DNA from: Pseudomonas asiatica
Lineage (GTDB): Bacteria; Pseudomonadota; Gammaproteobacteria; Pseudomonadales; Pseudomonadaceae
Direction: 5' to 3'
Length of the DNA stretch: 64,000 nt
Assembly (NCBI RefSeq): GCF_009932335.1
Contig: NZ_BLJF01000001.1
Span: 1,612,001 to 1,676,000, forward strand
The notes under the pieces are model-generated. The model was not told the origin of the DNA. It ran no database searches and saw only the letters and a list, made by a program, of their open reading frames with translations. Within the stretch, counting starts at the first letter, position 1, and each line of letters opens with the position of its first letter. The position numbers and the translations under genes are program-made. Shown here one piece after another: positions 16,144-24,820 of the stretch.

Positions 16144-17307
16144 ATGCAGCAGGCTCACAACGACGGTGTGGTCAGCGCCATGTCCCAGGCAACCGACGCC
16201 CGGCAGGCAGCCCAGGAGCTGGCGGCGCAGTTGCTGCACCCGCACCTGGGCTTCGTGCTGTTCTTCTGCTCCGCCGAGTACGACCTGCAGGCCCTGGGCG
16301 AAGCCCTGGAGCAGGGTTTTGGCGGCATCCGCCTGGTCGGTTGCACCAGCGCCGGGGAAATCACCCCGCAGGGCTATGGCCGCAACTGCATAACGGCAGT
16401 GGGGTTCGATCATCGGCACTTTTCCATCGCCACCGAGCTGATCGACGAAATGGAGCACTTCAGCCTGATCGACGCCCAGCAGATGGTCGAGCGCCTGGTC
16501 GGCACCTGCCGCAGCAATAACCTGGCGCCGATCAAGGGCCACAGCTTTGCCCTGACCCTGCTAGACGGCTTGTCCAGCCGCGAGGAAATGGTGCTTGCCG
16601 CCCTCAGTGCGGCCCTGGGCGACATCCCGCATTTCGGCGGCTCGGCCGGCGACGACAACTACCTGACCCGCACCCATGTGTATTTCGGCGGCGCGTTCCA
16701 CCACGGCGCGGCGGTGGTGGTGCTGGTCAATACCTGGCTCGACTTCGAAGTGTTCACCACCCACCACATCCTGCCGCGCCAGGAAAAGCTGGTGGTCACC
16801 GGTGCCGACAGTGCCCAGCGCCGGGTCTTCGAACTGAATGCCGAGCCAGCTGCCGAGGAATACGCCCGGCACATCGGCGTGCCGGTGGCCGAGCTCGATC
16901 ATCGTGTGTTCGCTGCCCATCCGCTGGCCGTGCGCATCCACGACCAGTACTACGTGCGGGCGATACAGCAGGTGCACCCGGACCTGAGCCTGAGTTTCTA
17001 CTGCGCTGTTGAAAACGGCATCGTGCTCACCGCCATGACCCCAGGCCCGCTGTTGCCGAACCTGCACCAGTTGTTCGACGGCTTGCAGCAGCGCCTCGGC
17101 CCGCTGCTGCTGACCATCGGTTGCGATTGCTTCCTGCGGCGGCTGGAGCTGGAAGCCCGGGACGGGCTGGAAGCGGTCGGTGCGTTCCTGCGCGAGCAGC
17201 GGGTGATCGGCTTCAACACCTACGGAGAACAGTTCGATGGCATGCACATCAACCAGACCTTCACCGGAGTCGCCATTGCCCGCAACCGGCCTCCTGTCGG
17301 TCGCTGA
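16144..17307 (+). CDS. nosP: FIST domain sensor protein (NosP-like)
   Basis: 387 residues from ATG 16144, preferred over ATG 16093 because GGAGA at 16133-16137 precedes it and because the regulatory motif at 16070 would otherwise touch the coding region. FIST-N (about residues 25-220; LVGCTSAGEITPQGYG, FGGSAGDDNYL) and FIST-C (about 220-375; AVRIHDQYYVRAIQQV, GCDCFLRRLEL) domains are evident. In P. aeruginosa a FIST protein, NosP, binds heme/NO and inhibits the kinase NahK encoded next to it; the hybrid kinase gene overlaps this gene by 71 bp here. Heme binding is inferred. Confidence 0.82.
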   Translation: MQQAHNDGVVSAMSQATDARQAAQELAAQLLHPHLGFVLFFCSAEYDLQALGEALEQGFGGIRLVGCTSAGEITPQGYGRNCITAVGFDHRHFSIATELIDEMEHFSLIDAQQMVERLVGTCRSNNLAPIKGHSFALTLLDGLSSREEMVLAALSAALGDIPHFGGSAGDDNYLTRTHVYFGGAFHHGAAVVVLVNTWLDFEVFTTHHILPRQEKLVVTGADSAQRRVFELNAEPAAEEYARHIGVPVAELDHRVFAAHPLAVRIHDQYYVRAIQQVHPDLSLSFYCAVENGIVLTAMTPGPLLPNLHQLFDGLQQRLGPLLLTIGCDCFLRRLELEARDGLEAVGAFLREQRVIGFNTYGEQFDGMHINQTFTGVAIARNRPPVGR

Positions 17308-19171
17308 ACTGCAGGCCGAGGTCGCCCGGCTGCAGCACCAGAACCACAAGCTGCAGCGTATCAACGGCGCCCTGATCGAGCGTATCGAGTCCGGCGTCAC
17401 GCGTGGCAACGACCCTTATGCCGCGTTTCAGCATTCGGTGGTGCTGGCCGAGCAGGTGCGCGAACGCACCGAAGCGCTGAACCAGGCCATGGCCGAGCTC
17501 AAGGCCGTCAACCACCTGCTCAGCGAGGCCCGGCAGCGGGCCGAGACGGCACACCAGCACCAGATCCGCCTGATCACCGACCATGTGCCGGCGCTGATCG
17601 CTTACCTGAATGCCGACCTGGTCTACGAATTCACCAACAAGGTCTATGAAGAATGGTATTGCTGGCCTCGCGGCGTGATGCTGGGCCAGAGCCTGCGCGA
17701 GGCCCACAGCGAGCAGCATTACCAGCGCCTGGAGGCCTACGTGGCGCGGGCGCTGGCGGGGGAGAGCGTAACCTTCGAGTTTGCCGAAACCAACATCAAC
17801 GGCCAGGAACGCTACATGCTGCGCTCCTACGTGCCGAACCGCCTGGCCAATGGTGAAGTGGTGGGCATCTTCGTGTTGATCCGCGACATCACCGAGCGCC
17901 GTAATACCGCACAGGCGCTGCACCAGGCGTATCAGCACCTGGAGCAACGGGTACGCGAGCGCACGGCCGAGCTGACCAGCCTCAACGAGCAGCTGCTGCG
18001 CGAAATCGAGGAGCGCAGCCGGGTGGAATCGCGCCTGCGCGAGGCCAAGCGCGAGGCCGAGCAGGCCAACCTGTCGAAAACCAAGTTCCTTGCCGCCGTC
18101 AGCCATGACCTGCTGCAGCCACTGAACGCGGCGCGGCTGTTCACCAGCGCCTTGCTCGAACACCGCGAGCCGCACAACAGTGCCCACCTGGTGCGTAATG
18201 TCAGCAACTCGCTGGAGGATGTGGAGAACCTGCTAGGTACCCTGGTGGATATTTCCAAGCTCGATGCTGGCGTGATCAAGGCCGATGTCGCCCCGTTCGC
18301 CCTGCGCGAACTGATGGACAACCTCGCTGCCGAATACGCCCAGGTGGCGCGCAGCGAAGGGCTTGAACTGCATTTCGTGGGCTGTTCCGCCGTGGTCCGT
18401 AGTGACATCCAGCTGCTGGCGCGGATCCTGCGCAACCTGCTCAGCAATGCCATTCGCTACACCCGCAGTGGGCGCGTGGTGCTGGGCTGCCGGCGCCAGC
18501 GTGGCGGCTTGCGGATCGAAGTATGGGACAGCGGGATCGGTATCGCCGAAGAGCACCTGGAAGAAATGTTCCAGGAGTTCAGGCGCGGTGATGTGCAGCG
18601 TCCGGACCAGGACCGTGGCTTGGGCCTGGGCCTGGCGATCGTGGAAAAGATCGCCGGCATTCTTGGCCACCGGATTCGGGTGCGTTCATGGCTTGGCAAA
18701 GGCTCGGTATTCGCGGTCGAAGTGCCGCTGAGCACCATCGCGCCCAAGGCCCAGCCGAGCCAGGCAATCAGCGAGCCGATGCTCGAACGCCTGCGCGGGG
18801 CGCGGGTGTGGGTACTGGATAACGATGCGGCGATTTGCGCTGGCATGCGCACCCTGCTGGAGGGGTGGGGCTGCCGGGTGGTCACCGCGCTGTCGGAGGA
18901 GGACCTGGCGCGCCAGGTGGACAACTACCATGCCGAGGCCGACCTGCTGATCGCCGACTACCACCTGGACAATGACTGCAATGGCGTCGACGCCGTGGCG
19001 CGGATCAATGCCCGCCGTACCCAGCCCTTGCCGGCGATGATGATCACCGCCAACTACAGCAACGAGCTCAAGCAACAGATCCGCGAGCAGGGCCACACCC
19101 TGATGCACAAGCCGGTGCGGCCGATGAAGCTTAAGGCGGCGATGAGCCATTTGCTGGGCAGCCAGGGCTAG
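17237..19171 (+). CDS. pedS1: PAS-containing hybrid histidine kinase (NahK/PedS1-like)
   Basis: Up to 644 residues; the ATG at 17237 lies inside the FIST gene and the real start may be later (for example TTG 17276 or CTG 17294). Order: coiled-coil N-terminus, PAS (about residues 115-220; LITDHVPALIAYLNADLVY), coiled coil (VRERTAELTSLNEQLLREIE), HisKA with phospho-His in AAVSHDLLQPLNAAR, HATPase (NLLSNAIRYTRSG, LGLGLAIVEKIAG), and a receiver domain with Asp in LLIADYHLDND. Position next to PedR1 and the ped genes, and the overlapping FIST sensor, support a NahK/ErcS'-like role in alcohol oxidation or NO-linked signalling. It has no membrane segment, so it is cytoplasmic. Confidence 0.82.
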   Translation: MACTSTRPSPESPLPATGLLSVAELQAEVARLQHQNHKLQRINGALIERIESGVTRGNDPYAAFQHSVVLAEQVRERTEALNQAMAELKAVNHLLSEARQRAETAHQHQIRLITDHVPALIAYLNADLVYEFTNKVYEEWYCWPRGVMLGQSLREAHSEQHYQRLEAYVARALAGESVTFEFAETNINGQERYMLRSYVPNRLANGEVVGIFVLIRDITERRNTAQALHQAYQHLEQRVRERTAELTSLNEQLLREIEERSRVESRLREAKREAEQANLSKTKFLAAVSHDLLQPLNAARLFTSALLEHREPHNSAHLVRNVSNSLEDVENLLGTLVDISKLDAGVIKADVAPFALRELMDNLAAEYAQVARSEGLELHFVGCSAVVRSDIQLLARILRNLLSNAIRYTRSGRVVLGCRRQRGGLRIEVWDSGIGIAEEHLEEMFQEFRRGDVQRPDQDRGLGLGLAIVEKIAGILGHRIRVRSWLGKGSVFAVEVPLSTIAPKAQPSQAISEPMLERLRGARVWVLDNDAAICAGMRTLLEGWGCRVVTALSEEDLARQVDNYHAEADLLIADYHLDNDCNGVDAVARINARRTQPLPAMMITANYSNELKQQIREQGHTLMHKPVRPMKLKAAMSHLLGSQG

Positions 19172-19210
19172 CCGTGATGCCAGACAATCGGACCCAAAGG
19201 CTGCTCAGTA

Positions 19211-19306
19211 CCTGTAGGAGCAGCCTTGCGCTGCGAAGAGTCCATTACTGCTAGAGAAGATTTTTGCCTTGCCGGCCTCTTCGCAGCACAAGGCTGCTCC
19301 TACAGG
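19211..19306. repeat. REPIN, TGTAGGAGCAGCCTTG(T/C)GCTGCGAAGAG family
   Basis: Inverted copies: CCTGTAGGAGCAGCCTTGCG left, reverse complement with GCAGCACAAGGCTGCTCC right. The second member of this family is at 40446-40541. It lies between the convergent kinase and pedR1 genes. Confidence 0.9.
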
Positions 19307-19341
19307 GCAATGAGGTAGCCTGGGAAAGGAGCAGGGACAGG

Positions 19342-20007
19342 TCAACGCCGCAGGTAATCACCGAAATCGATATCACCGGCACTGAGGATGGCCTGCACCC
19401 GGTTGTGCACGTTGAGCTTGCGCAGGATCGCCGAAACGTGGGCCTTGACCGTGGTCTCGGCGATATCCAGGGTGTAGGCGATCTGCTTGTTCGACTCGCC
19501 CTTGGTCATGCGCTCGAGCACCAGCAGCTGCTTGCGGGTCAGAGCCTGGAGCATCTCCGGCGGGAAGCTCGGGGCATCGTTCAGGCGCCGGCTGGTGCTG
19601 CTTTTCTGGGCTCGGATGATGTCGGGCGGCAGGTAGACATTGCCGTTGAGGATCTGCTCGATCGCTTCGATCATCTGTGAACGTGGCGAGGACTTGGTGA
19701 TGAAGCCCACCGCGCCATAAGTGATGGCCTGCAGCACGATCTGCTTTTCCTGCTCGGCCGAGACGATCACCACCGGCGTGGTCGGTGCCTCGTTGCGCAG
19801 GGTGATCAGGCCATTGAGGCCATGCATACCGGGCATGTTCAGGTCGAGCAGGATCAGGTCGAGGTCGTCATGTTCGCGGGTCAGCGCCAGGGCGCTGTCC
19901 AGGTCGGCAGTTTCCATGACTTCGCTGCCCTGGAAACCATCGCTGATAACGTTGTGGATGGCTTCGCGAAACAGGGGGTGATCGTCGGCAATCAGAATTT
20001 TGTACAT
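19342..20007 (-). CDS. pedR1: LuxR/NarL-family response regulator (PedR1/AgmR/ErdR-like)
   Basis: 221 residues. The receiver domain has [13 protein letters not shown] at the start and the phospho-acceptor aspartate in [14 protein letters not shown]; the C-terminal LuxR helix-turn-helix is [20 protein letters not shown] with [11 protein letters not shown]. It matches AgmR/PedR1, the activator of quinoprotein ethanol oxidation genes in P. putida. It is convergent with the hybrid kinase that is its likely phosphate donor. It is a candidate protein for the TACCAA-type motifs in this island. Confidence 0.87.
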   Translation of the reverse strand: MYKILIADDHPLFREAIHNVISDGFQGSEVMETADLDSALALTREHDDLDLILLDLNMPGMHGLNGLITLRNEAPTTPVVIVSAEQEKQIVLQAITYGAVGFITKSSPRSQMIEAIEQILNGNVYLPPDIIRAQKSSTSRRLNDAPSFPPEMLQALTRKQLLVLERMTKGESNKQIAYTLDIAETTVKAHVSAILRKLNVHNRVQAILSAGDIDFGDYLRR

Positions 20008-20064
20008 GGCCTTTTCACCTCGTTTTTATTGGATGGAGCGGGCACGCGTTTGCAGGCGATGAAT

Positions 20065-20625
20065 TCAGGGGAAGGGTTCCGGCTGCGCTGGCTGCAGCGG
20101 CAGGTTGGCCTGTTGCCAGGCGTCCAGGCCATCGCGGTACCAATACAGATTCTTATAGCCCAGTGCTTTCGCGCGTTTTACCGCGTTCCAGCTTAACCAG
20201 CAATCGGAGCGGCAGTAAAAGACCAGCGGTTGCTCCGTGCGCCCGGCGGTGGCTAGTTGCAGGTTGCGCACGAAGTAATCGTGCCACGCCGGGCTCAGCT
20301 CGCCGTCGCCGGTGTTGGCCAGCCAGCGGCTGCCGGGGATGTTGGCGTGGGGTTCATCTTCGATGAAGCGGCCTTGCAGCCATTGGCGGCGATAGACGTC
20401 GATCAGCACCGGCTTGGGGGTGTGCCCCAGCAGGCCTTGCAGCATGGCGGTGTCGATGACCTGGCCGCCCTCGACCTGCTGTGGGGTCGGGCTGCGGTAG
20501 AGGGAGGTGCGGTAGCCGTCGGCGGAGAATAGCGGCGTGGTGTCGGCCAAGGCAGCGCCTAGCGTCAGGCTCAGGGAAAGCGCCGCCAGCAATGGGCGTG
20601 GCAGCCGGGGCAGGGCACGTGGCAT
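20065..20625 (-). CDS. PQQ-dependent catabolism-associated CXXCW-motif (rhodanese-like) protein
   Basis: 186 residues from ATG 20625, preceded by AAGGA on the minus strand; upstream codons in the frame are not coding-like. The signal peptide (LLAALSLSLTLGAALA) directs it to the periplasm. The hallmark CRSDCW (CxxCW) lies in a rhodanese-like fold (VFYCRSDCWLSWNAVKRA, LYWYRDGLDAW). This family occurs only beside PQQ-dependent alcohol dehydrogenase genes. The two cysteines suggest thiol chemistry or metal binding; no function is established. Confidence 0.87.
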   Translation of the reverse strand: MPRALPRLPRPLLAALSLSLTLGAALADTTPLFSADGYRTSLYRSPTPQQVEGGQVIDTAMLQGLLGHTPKPVLIDVYRRQWLQGRFIEDEPHANIPGSRWLANTGDGELSPAWHDYFVRNLQLATAGRTEQPLVFYCRSDCWLSWNAVKRAKALGYKNLYWYRDGLDAWQQANLPLQPAQPEPFP

Positions 20626-20706
20626 GGGGGTTGTCCTTTTTGTTATAGGCCCATTACATGCCAGTGGCGGTGCATTGTGAATGCGACGATCAGACAGCAA
20701 AGGCAG

Positions 20707-20719
20707 TACCAAAGTAGTA
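20707..20719. promoter_or_regulatory. TACCAAAGTAGTA motif upstream of the CXXCW gene
   Basis: TACCAAAGTAGTA lies 82-94 bases before the CXXCW start codon and is one of the recurrent ped-island motifs. No second copy at 22 bp was found here. Confidence 0.5.
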
Positions 20720-20810
20720 GAAAGCCGGGCGCGCAAACCTGTGGGAGATTGCCCAACCCTTTGGGCTACGCTGTCGCACAGGGAACAATGTTCGAGAGCG
20801 TGTCACCTTC

Positions 20811-20901
20811 CCTTGTGGGAGCGGGCGTGCCCGCGAACACCGGCGAAGCCGGTGCCATACACCGCGTCGCCTGTTTCGCGGGCGCGCCCGCTCCCACAGG
20901 G
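20811..20901. repeat. REPIN, GTGGGAGCGGGCGTGCCCGCGAA family
   Basis: Inverted arms CTTGTGGGAGCGGGCGTGCC and GGCGCGCCCGCTCCCACAGG around CACCGGCGAAGCCGGTGCC. Related copies are at 31256-31361 and 49036-49124. It lies between pedR1-side genes and the ABC permease gene. Confidence 0.85.
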
Positions 20902-20929
20902 TTCGCGCTAAGCGATGGATCGCTGCCGC

Positions 20930-21721
20930 TCAGCGTGGCTTGCGCAGCGCCGCATGCTGGGGGTTGAAGGTGAGGATCGCCAGCAGGGTGAACAGCACGG
21001 TCAGCCCCAGGCATACCGCCAGCGCCAGCGGGTTGAAGCGCTCATACAAGGCAAAGCGCACCAGCTCCACGGCATGGGTGAACGGGTTCACTGCACACAG
21101 CCAGTACAGCCACTGGCTGGCCTCGCGCATCTTCCACAACGGGTACAGCGCCGAGGACAGGAAGAACAGCGGGAATATCACGAAGTTCATCACCCCGGCA
21201 AAGTTCTCCAGCTGGCGAATCGCATTCGATAGCAACAGGCCCAGGGCGCTGAGCATCAGCGCCACCAGCAACAACGCTGGCAGCGCCAGCAACAGGCCCG
21301 CAGCCGGTGGCTGCACGCCATACAACCAGGCGATGGCAAGGAAGGCGTACACCTGCAGCAGGGAGATCAACGAGGTCGCCAGCAGCTTGCTGCCGAGCAG
21401 GAAGGGCCGCGGCAACGGGCTGGTCAGCAACACGCGCATGCTGCCCATCTCCCGGTCATAGACCATCGACAGCGAGCCCTGCATGCCGTTGAACAGCAGG
21501 ATCATGCAGGCAAGGCCCGGAATGATGTACACCTCGTAGGGGATGTAGGTGTCGTAGGGCTCGATGATCGCAATGCCCAGGGCCGCGCGAAAGCCGGCGG
21601 CGAACACCAGCAGCCACAGCAGCGGGCGCACCAGGGCGCTGAGAAAACGGGTGCGCTGCAGGACGAAACGCAGGCATTCGCGCAGGAGAATGCCGTTGAA
21701 GCACTGCCAGTAAGCGTTCAT
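20930..21721 (-). CDS. ABC transporter permease (ABC-2 type), PQQ-dependent catabolism-associated
   Basis: 263 residues with six membrane segments (ALVRPLLWLLVFAAGF, YIIPGLACMILLFNG, LISLLQVYAFLAIAWLYG, LLALPALLLVALMLSALG, NFVIFPLFFLSSALYPLW, ALAVCLGLTVLFTLLAILTF) and the ABC-2 signature region around MREASQWLYWL and NPFTHAVELVR. Its start overlaps the stop of the ATPase gene by four bases (ATGA). It forms an exporter with the next gene. The substrate is unknown; the tight link with PQQ dehydrogenase genes suggests export of a cofactor or a toxic alcohol/aldehyde. Confidence 0.87.
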   Translation of the reverse strand: MNAYWQCFNGILLRECLRFVLQRTRFLSALVRPLLWLLVFAAGFRAALGIAIIEPYDTYIPYEVYIIPGLACMILLFNGMQGSLSMVYDREMGSMRVLLTSPLPRPFLLGSKLLATSLISLLQVYAFLAIAWLYGVQPPAAGLLLALPALLLVALMLSALGLLLSNAIRQLENFAGVMNFVIFPLFFLSSALYPLWKMREASQWLYWLCAVNPFTHAVELVRFALYERFNPLALAVCLGLTVLFTLLAILTFNPQHAALRKPR

Positions 21722-22458
21722 CGGGCATTGGCTCCTGTGGGGGCGCTGGTCAGGCGGGCAAAGGCATGGTCGAGGTCACCGCCGTGCTCCAGGCTCAGGG
21801 CATCGGCCGTGCCGCTGGCCACCAGGCGCCCTTGATGCAGGATCAGCAGGTCATCGCTGGGCTGCACTTCGTCCAGCAGATGGGTGGTCCACAGCACACT
21901 GAGGCGCTGCTCGCGGCACAGCAGCCGCAGGTGCTGGTTGAGCGCCAGGCGGCTGGCCGGGTCGAGGCCAACGCTGGCCTCGTCGAGCAACAGCAAACGC
22001 GGCTCATGCAGCAGCGCGCGGGCAATCTCCACCCGGCGCCGATGGCCGATGTTCAGCGCCCGGACCGGTTCGCGCCGCCGCTCATCGAGCCCCTGGCGGG
22101 CCAACTCGGCATCGACCCGAACATTGCCCTGGCGCCGCGACAGGCCGTGCAGCGAGGCGTGGTAGCGCAGGTTCTGCTCCACGCTCAGGTCAAGGTCGAG
22201 GGTGCTTTGCTGGAACACCACGCCCAGCTGGCGCAAGGCCGGGCGTGTGGCGTTGCGCAGCGAGCAGCCGCACACGCGGATGTCGCCATGCTGCAGGTCG
22301 TACAAGCGGGTGAGCAGGGCGATCAAGGTCGACTTGCCGGCGCCATTGGGGCCCAGCAAGGCGGCGAAGCGCCCGGGCGCCAGGCTGAAGCCGACGTGCC
22401 TGAGCGCCTCGCGCTGGCCGTAGGCAAAGCTCACGTCACTGACTTCGAGGGTATTCAT
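21718..22458 (-). CDS. ABC transporter ATP-binding protein, PQQ-dependent catabolism-associated
   Basis: 246 residues with Walker A LLGPNGAGKSTLI, a Q-loop region (QLGVVFQQSTLD), the signature-like RALNIGHRRRVEIARALL, Walker B LLLLDEASVGLD and the H-loop TTHLLDEV. The signature reads NIGHRRR rather than canonical LSGGQ, a deviation common in this PQQ-associated subfamily. Four-base overlaps join it to the beta-propeller gene upstream and the permease downstream. It energises the permease from the cytoplasm. Confidence 0.88.
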   Translation of the reverse strand: MNTLEVSDVSFAYGQREALRHVGFSLAPGRFAALLGPNGAGKSTLIALLTRLYDLQHGDIRVCGCSLRNATRPALRQLGVVFQQSTLDLDLSVEQNLRYHASLHGLSRRQGNVRVDAELARQGLDERRREPVRALNIGHRRRVEIARALLHEPRLLLLDEASVGLDPASRLALNQHLRLLCREQRLSVLWTTHLLDEVQPSDDLLILHQGRLVASGTADALSLEHGGDLDHAFARLTSAPTGANAR

Positions 22459-23444
22459 GGCGTCACCACCACGCCCCAGGGGTAGCGGCCGACCTTCACC
22501 GACTTGAGCACCTTGAGGTTTTTTGCATCGATCACCGAAACGTCGCCACTGACCCCGTTGGTGGCCAGCAACTGGCTCTGGTCCGGGGTGAACGCCAGTT
22601 GCCAGACCCGCCGGCCCACCAGCAGGTAGTCGAGTACCTCATAGGTCTTGGCATCGACCACCGCCACATGGTTGGCAGGGCCCAGGGCGACGAACGCGTA
22701 CTTGCCATCGGCGCTGAGCTTGATGCCTACCGGCTGGACCTTGTCCGGGTGCACGCCCTTGATCTGGAAGTTCAGGGTTTTCAGCACCTGGCGGCTGGCC
22801 ACGTCGAGGATGGTCACCGTGCCGCCGATTTCTGCCGAGGCCCACAGCCGCGAGCCGTCCTGGCTGAACTCGACGAAGCGCGGCCGCTGGTCCACCGGGG
22901 TGCTGTCTGCCAGTGTCTGGGTGCTGGTGTCGATCCAGTGCAGCATGTTGGTGGTTTCGCTGGTGTTGACCGCCCATTTGCCATCCGGGCTCACCGCCAT
23001 GCCTTCGGGCTCGATGCCGACGTCGATTTGCCCGAGCACCTTGTCGGTCTGGGTATCGATTACCGTCACCAGCGCGTCGTCCTCGTTGGACACGTACAAC
23101 CAGCGGTCGTTGGGGTGCAGGGCGAACTGCTCGGGGTCCTTGCCGGAGGGCAGTTCCTTGATGATCTTGCGGGTGGCCACATCCATCACTTGCACCCGGT
23201 CCGAATCGCTGGCGCAGATGTACAGCAGCGTGTTGTCGTGGGACAACAGCAGGCCGCGCGGGCGCTGGCCCACTGGCAGGGTCTCGGTGACTTGCAGAGT
23301 CTGCATGTCGATCAGGCTGATGCTGTTGTCCTTCTCGTTCGATACCCAGGCGGTGGCGGCCACGACGTGCCCGCTGGCAAGGGCCAGGGCGCCCGACAGC
23401 AGGCTGGGGTAAAGCAGTGCCCGGTGAAAAGGGGAGCGACGCAT
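22455..23444 (-). CDS. YVTN-type beta-propeller protein, PQQ-dependent catabolism-associated
   Basis: 329 residues. After an N-terminal export signal, repeating blades of the type TVIDTQTDKVLGQIDVG, SLIDMQTLQVTETLPVG, SVIDAKNLKVLKSVKVG show a seven-bladed YVTN propeller, so the protein is periplasmic. This subgroup is found only with PQQ alcohol dehydrogenase loci. It is translationally coupled to the ABC ATPase. It may hold or present a PQQ-related ligand; the function is unproven. Confidence 0.87.
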   Translation of the reverse strand: MRRSPFHRALLYPSLLSGALALASGHVVAATAWVSNEKDNSISLIDMQTLQVTETLPVGQRPRGLLLSHDNTLLYICASDSDRVQVMDVATRKIIKELPSGKDPEQFALHPNDRWLYVSNEDDALVTVIDTQTDKVLGQIDVGIEPEGMAVSPDGKWAVNTSETTNMLHWIDTSTQTLADSTPVDQRPRFVEFSQDGSRLWASAEIGGTVTILDVASRQVLKTLNFQIKGVHPDKVQPVGIKLSADGKYAFVALGPANHVAVVDAKTYEVLDYLLVGRRVWQLAFTPDQSQLLATNGVSGDVSVIDAKNLKVLKSVKVGRYPWGVVVTP

Positions 23445-23475
23445 GGCGAAATCCTTTTTTGTTGTGGTTATCGGG

Positions 23476-24669
23476 TCAGGGGTAGCCGCAGGTCACTTCG
23501 GGCCTGTCGTAGCCCAGGCTGTCCATTTCGTTGAGCGGGTGCAGGAAGCCCTCCTGCGGAGAGGTACTGACCAGGGCCCGCGGCTGCACCAGCGGGATCG
23601 GCTGGCGCAGCTCGCCGTTCCACGGGCGGTAGCTGAGCTTGCGGCCCTTGAAGCCGTCCAGCGGCAACTGCTCGCTGAGCAGCAGTTGCTGCAGGGCGCG
23701 GGGCTCGGCCTGGCGCAGTTTGCTCACTGCGCTGGCGACGCTGCGCACGGCCATCCAGGCGGCGAAGTCGCGGTCGTTCATCCAGCGCCCGGCCTGGGCT
23801 TCGAAGCGCTTTTGCAACTGCGCCGCGCCGAAGGTTTCAACGGTCTTGTGCCAGCCGGTGGGGGTCAGGCCCTGGGTGCCGGCTACCGGCCGCGGATACC
23901 AGGTCTGGTAGGGCAGGTACTCGCCGAAGTCGCCGCGTTCGTCAGCCACCAGCACCACGTCGTACTCGGCGGTTTGGGTGAACAGCGGCATGTCGGCCTG
24001 GGCGCTGCGGCGCTGGTCGTTGTCGAATGTCCAGGCTTTCTCCGCGACCAGCTGCATGCCAAAGCGCTTCATGGCGCGGCGCAGGGCCGCCGCATAGGCC
24101 CGGTCATCGTCGGTCTGGCCGACGACCAACAGCGCCCGTTGCCATTTGCGCATTACCAGGAACTGCGCCAGGGCATCGGCCAGCATGGCGCGGCTGGGCA
24201 GGCTGTGCAGCACATTGCCCAGGCACTGGCTGCTGCGCAGGCTGTCGTCCGGGCTGCCGGCGTTGAACAGCAGGCTGTCGGGCAGGGCGGCAGATAGCGC
24301 GCGCAGGCTGGCGGCGGGGGCATTTACCACGAACAGCCGCAGGCCCTGGTCATGCTGGGCCTTGGCAGCCTGCAGCAGGGCTTCGGGGCTTTCGACCGTG
24401 GCATTGGCCAGGTGGAATTCCTGTTTGAGAAAACGCCCGCTGCTGTTGCTGTCGACAATCGCCAGTTCGGCGCCCTGCAGCCCGGCATCGGTGGGTTCGG
24501 GAATGATGTTGGACAGCAGCGGGCCGGGATCGGGGCGATAGCCGAGATAGCCGATGCGCACCTGCAACGGTTCCCCGCCCGGGGCCTGTGCGGCGAGTGC
24601 CGAGCTTGCAGAAAGCGTCGCGGCCAGGGCCAGCAGGCAGGTCATGGCAAGGTGGGCAGGCAGGCGCAT
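23476..24669 (-). CDS. ABC transporter substrate-binding protein (branched-chain type), PQQ-associated
   Basis: 397 residues from ATG 24669; the frame is open further but only the region after a clear signal peptide (LAMTCLLALAATLSASSALA) is protein-like. A type I periplasmic-binding fold is seen (VRIGYLGYRPDPGPLLSN, GAELAIVDSNSSG, LFVVNAPAASL, RALLVVGQTDDD). Members of this group sit beside PQQ catabolism genes with an ABC-2 exporter but no LivHM-type permease. It is 31 bp upstream of the propeller gene, probably one operon, and divergent from pedS2 across a motif region. The ligand is unknown. Confidence 0.86.
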   Translation of the reverse strand: MRLPAHLAMTCLLALAATLSASSALAAQAPGGEPLQVRIGYLGYRPDPGPLLSNIIPEPTDAGLQGAELAIVDSNSSGRFLKQEFHLANATVESPEALLQAAKAQHDQGLRLFVVNAPAASLRALSAALPDSLLFNAGSPDDSLRSSQCLGNVLHSLPSRAMLADALAQFLVMRKWQRALLVVGQTDDDRAYAAALRRAMKRFGMQLVAEKAWTFDNDQRRSAQADMPLFTQTAEYDVVLVADERGDFGEYLPYQTWYPRPVAGTQGLTPTGWHKTVETFGAAQLQKRFEAQAGRWMNDRDFAAWMAVRSVASAVSKLRQAEPRALQQLLLSEQLPLDGFKGRKLSYRPWNGELRQPIPLVQPRALVSTSPQEGFLHPLNEMDSLGYDRPEVTCGYP

Positions 24670-24727
24670 AAGGCAACTCCACGGCAGATGGCGCCAGCAT
24701 AGGAAGCGCGCCGGGAGGGGGGAATAT

Positions 24728-24762
24728 GCAGAAAGTAGCGCTCGCCCGGTACCAAGGTAGTA
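24728..24762. promoter_or_regulatory. Paired ped-island motif between the SBP gene and pedS2
   Basis: GCAGAAAGTAGCGCTCG at 24728-24744 and TACCAAGGTAGTA at 24750-24762 start 22 bases apart, the same phase as at the pedF and pedI promoters, with the order reversed. It serves the divergent SBP-propeller-ABC operon or pedS2R2. Confidence 0.5.
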
Positions 24763-24820
24763 ATTCACCACATGGGCGCGGGTTTTACGATGGCCGCAGC
24801 AACCCCGAGGAGAACTGCCC

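Noticed and set aside
19211..19306. REP pairs as possible CRISPR or attachment sites
   Set aside because: Each is a single facing pair with family copies elsewhere, no regular spacers, no cas or integrase genes nearby.
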